A stretch of 6,889 nt of DNA from DATKCJ01 sp035513275 (GTDB taxonomy: Bacteria; Verrucomicrobiota; Verrucomicrobiia; Opitutales; Opitutaceae). Each line of letters begins with the position of its first letter. Positions within the stretch are counted from its first letter, which is position 1. Positions 5,308 to 6,889 of the stretch are shown here, one piece after another. The stretch spans positions 1 through 6,889 of the forward strand of contig DATKCJ010000412.1 in NCBI GenBank assembly GCA_035513275.1. The letters run 5' to 3'. The notes under the pieces were generated by a model. The model worked only from the letters and a program-made list of their open reading frames with translations. It ran no database searches and was not told the DNA's origin. The position numbers and the translations under genes are program-made.

Positions 5308-6567
5308 TCACGCCGCGACCCCGTTGAAGTCGCGCACGGCGTCGACCAGCGCGACGATGTTCTCCACTGGCGTGCCGGCCTGGATGTTGTGCACGGTGTT
5401 GAACACGAAGCCACCGCCCGGGGAAAAGATCCGCATCCGCTCCATCGCCTCCGCGCGCACCTGCTCGGGCGTGCCGAAGGGAAGCGTGTGCTGCGTGTCG
5501 ATGCCGCCACCCCAGAACACGATCTGGTCGCCGAAGTCCGCCTTGAGTTGCGCGGGCTCCATTCCGGTGGCGGAGCATTGCACCGGGTTGAGGATGTCGA
5601 ATCCGCACTCGATCAGGTTCGGGATGAGCGGTCGCACCGCGCCGCACGTGTGCTTGAAGGTTTTCCACGTCGTGTGCGTGTGCACCCAGTCGTTCACGCG
5701 CTTGTAGTAGGGTGCCCAGAGTTCGTCGAATGTCGCGCGCGAGCAGAACTGCGACGCCTGCGTGCCGAAGTCCGTGCCGCAAACGAAGAGCACGTCGACC
5801 GCATCACCCGCGATCCGCGCAAACGTCTCGAGGTTCCGCAGCGCCATCTCGCACTGGTGTTCGAACACCGCGTGCACGTAGTCGCGCCGCTCGACGAGCG
5901 AGACATACCACTCGGTTACGTCGCGGATGCCGCTCGGATGTTTCAGGAACGCCGCCGGCACGAGTGCAATGTCGCCGAAGCCGGTGCCGCCGAAGCTCGC
6001 GTGCACGGCGCGGTCGCTGCCGCGGACACGTGCGATCTCGCGCTCCCAGTGTGCGATGTCCTCGGCGGAGATCGGCTTGAACTCCTCGCAGTTGTCGCGC
6101 GGGTCGAGTCGGTCCTCGTCGATCGGTGGCTGTCGCACAATCGCGTCGAAGAAGAACCCGCGGCGCGGCATGTGGCCGCTCGCCGGCGCACTCGTGTCGC
6201 CCTGTGGGTAAATGAACACGTCGCCGAGCGCATCTTGCGTTACATGAAACTCGCCGGGCACGAGTACCGTTTGGTCCCAAGGTGTGCGCCACTCCTTCCA
6301 GTTCTCCTGCGCGAACCCGAACATCGTGCCGCGGCCGCTGATGCCGATCGCATCCGATCCGAGCGCCTCGACGAGGTCGGGCTCGATCTCGCCGAGCATT
6401 TGAAACGGCTCGCAGATTCTGACTGGATGCTCGTCGAGCCCGTAGTGGCGCCGCAGTGACTCGACGCAGCTTGCGTGAACTCCGGTGACTCCCGTGCTGC
6501 CGAAGTCGGCCGGCACCGGGCCGGGCCTGTGGTTGATGGCTTCGAGAACTTTCTGGCGCGGCGTCAT
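5308..6567 (-). CDS. URO-D-fold, probable corrinoid-dependent methyltransferase
   Basis: This 419-residue member of the uroporphyrinogen decarboxylase-like superfamily probably moves a methyl group to or from the corrinoid protein encoded just upstream. It opens with M-T-P-R-Q-K-V-L-E-A-I-N-H-R. Other marks are C-G-T-D-F-G-T-Q (263-270), H-T-C-G (306-309), G-G-G-I-D-T-Q-H-T-L-P-F-G-T-P (353-367) and G-G-G-F-V-F-N-T-V-H-N-I-Q (384-396). H306 and C308 match the H-x-C zinc ligands of MtaA/MtbA-type methyltransferases. The usual third cysteine near the C-terminus is not seen; C331 or H393 could stand in, which is inference. The ATG at 6567 is preferred over 6693: it gives the family N-terminus, is preceded by a Shine-Dalgarno site, and avoids overlap with the upstream gene. 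It lies 10 bases from that gene's stop, so the two are an operon. The methyl donor is unknown; methoxylated aromatics, methylamines and methylated sugars are all possible. Confidence 0.85.
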   Translation of the reverse strand: MTPRQKVLEAINHRPGPVPADFGSTGVTGVHASCVESLRRHYGLDEHPVRICEPFQMLGEIEPDLVEALGSDAIGISGRGTMFGFAQENWKEWRTPWDQTVLVPGEFHVTQDALGDVFIYPQGDTSAPASGHMPRRGFFFDAIVRQPPIDEDRLDPRDNCEEFKPISAEDIAHWEREIARVRGSDRAVHASFGGTGFGDIALVPAAFLKHPSGIRDVTEWYVSLVERRDYVHAVFEHQCEMALRNLETFARIAGDAVDVLFVCGTDFGTQASQFCSRATFDELWAPYYKRVNDWVHTHTTWKTFKHTCGAVRPLIPNLIECGFDILNPVQCSATGMEPAQLKADFGDQIVFWGGGIDTQHTLPFGTPEQVRAEAMERMRIFSPGGGFVFNTVHNIQAGTPVENIVALVDAVRDFNGVAA

Positions 6568-6574
6568 CGCGCGA

Positions 6575-6579
6575 TCCTC
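6575..6579 (-). promoter_or_regulatory. Ribosome binding site overlapping the upstream stop codon
   Basis: On the minus strand GAGGA (6579-6575) lies 7 bases before the ATG at 6567 and shares two bases with the TGA (6580-6578) of the corrinoid gene. This arrangement supports the 6567 start and suggests coupled translation. It is the only clear Shine-Dalgarno site among the visible starts. Confidence 0.7.
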
Positions 6580-6889
6580 AGGCCGCCTCGCCGAAAAGTT
6601 GCTTCGCAACGTCGATCGCGGTGCCGGCATCGGCGGCGTAGGCATCGGCGCCGATCTCCTCGGCGAACTGTTGTGTGATCGGCGCGCCGCCAACCACGAT
6701 CCGGATGCCGTCTATGTTTGCCTCCCGCAGCGCCTTCACCGTGTCGCGCATCGCGCCCATCGTGGTTGTGAGGAGCGCGGAGACTCCGACGAGCTGCGCG
6801 CTGTGCTCGCGCACCGACGCGATGTATCGGTCGGCGGGGACGTTTGTGCCGAGGTCGACGACTTTGAAGTTCGCGCCGCGCCACATCGT
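6578..6889 (-). CDS. Corrinoid (cobalamin-binding) protein, C-terminal part, cut by window edge
   Basis: About 103 residues of the Rossmann-like B12-binding domain of a small methyltransferase corrinoid protein (MtaC/MtbC/MttC/MtvC type). Visible marks, numbered from the methionine at 6886, are F-K-V-V-D-L-G-T-N-V-P (7-17), the S-x-L motif S36-A37-L38 in V-G-V-S-A-L-L-T-T-T-M, and G66-G67 in V-V-G-G-A-P-I. The 27-residue spacing between S-x-L and GG fits the known D-x-H-x-x-G / S-x-L / GG signature. The D-x-H-x-x-G motif with the cobalt-ligating histidine should lie only about 5-12 residues beyond the right edge. The frame stays open to the last base, so M at 6886 is internal and not the start. 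The protein would carry the methyl group between the URO-D methyltransferase and a second enzyme not seen here. It is cytoplasmic and heads the visible operon. Confidence 0.92.
   Translation of the reverse strand, partial: TMWRGANFKVVDLGTNVPADRYIASVREHSAQLVGVSALLTTTMGAMRDTVKALREANIDGIRIVVGGAPITQQFAEEIGADAYAADAGTAIDVAKQLFGEAA

Noticed and set aside
5389..6459. Plus-strand open frame (356 residues) opposite the second URO-D gene
   Set aside because: It lies wholly inside the methyltransferase gene on the other strand and shows only shadow-frame composition; the minus-strand frame has clear family motifs.
6568..6693. 42-residue N-terminal extension of the methyltransferase gene
   Set aside because: It overlaps the corrinoid gene in another frame, has low-complexity R/P/S composition, and the ATG at 6567 has a Shine-Dalgarno site and the family N-terminus.

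Overview
The window is GC-rich bacterial DNA, probably from a Verrucomicrobiota-type genome (Opitutae-like). That assignment is an inference. It rests on the pairing of uroporphyrinogen-decarboxylase-fold (URO-D) methyltransferase genes with a glycan-active enzyme and an AraC regulator, on weak or absent Shine-Dalgarno sites at most starts, and on gaps packed with small palindromic repeats. No rRNA, tRNA or taxonomic marker gene is present.

Layout, left to right. Bases 1-81 hold a repeat-type hairpin. An AraC-family regulator (82-933, +) follows. The convergent gap 934-1172 carries two tandem pairs of GTAG-tagged hairpins (REP/BIME-like). A 784-residue glycoside-hydrolase-like protein (1173-3527, -) follows, then a 465-base gap (3528-3992) with at least six palindromes, two of them the same GTAG hairpin family. 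Next come a URO-D-fold protein without the usual zinc ligands (3993-5120, -), a gap with a 134-base long-armed inverted repeat, a second URO-D-fold protein that keeps an H-x-C-G motif (5308-6567, -), and the C-terminal part of a cobalamin-binding corrinoid protein (6578-6889, -) cut by the window edge.

The four minus-strand genes read in the order corrinoid protein, URO-D methyltransferase (10-base gap, with the ribosome site overlapping the upstream stop), second URO-D protein, glycoside-hydrolase-like protein. The first two are almost certainly one operon and form a plausible corrinoid-dependent methyl-transfer pair. The other two are in the same direction but separated by repeat-rich gaps, so co-transcription is uncertain. 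A working hypothesis is a locus that takes up a methylated or glycosylated substrate, cuts it in the cytoplasm and passes a methyl group to a corrinoid protein, with the AraC protein sensing a sugar or related ligand. The substrate cannot be read from the sequence.

The most distinctive non-coding signal is the repeat family GTAGCCC-N5-GTGA-N5'-GGGAC. Its stem halves change together between copies while the GTAG tag and GTGA loop stay fixed, and one copy has a clean 30-base insertion exactly in the loop.
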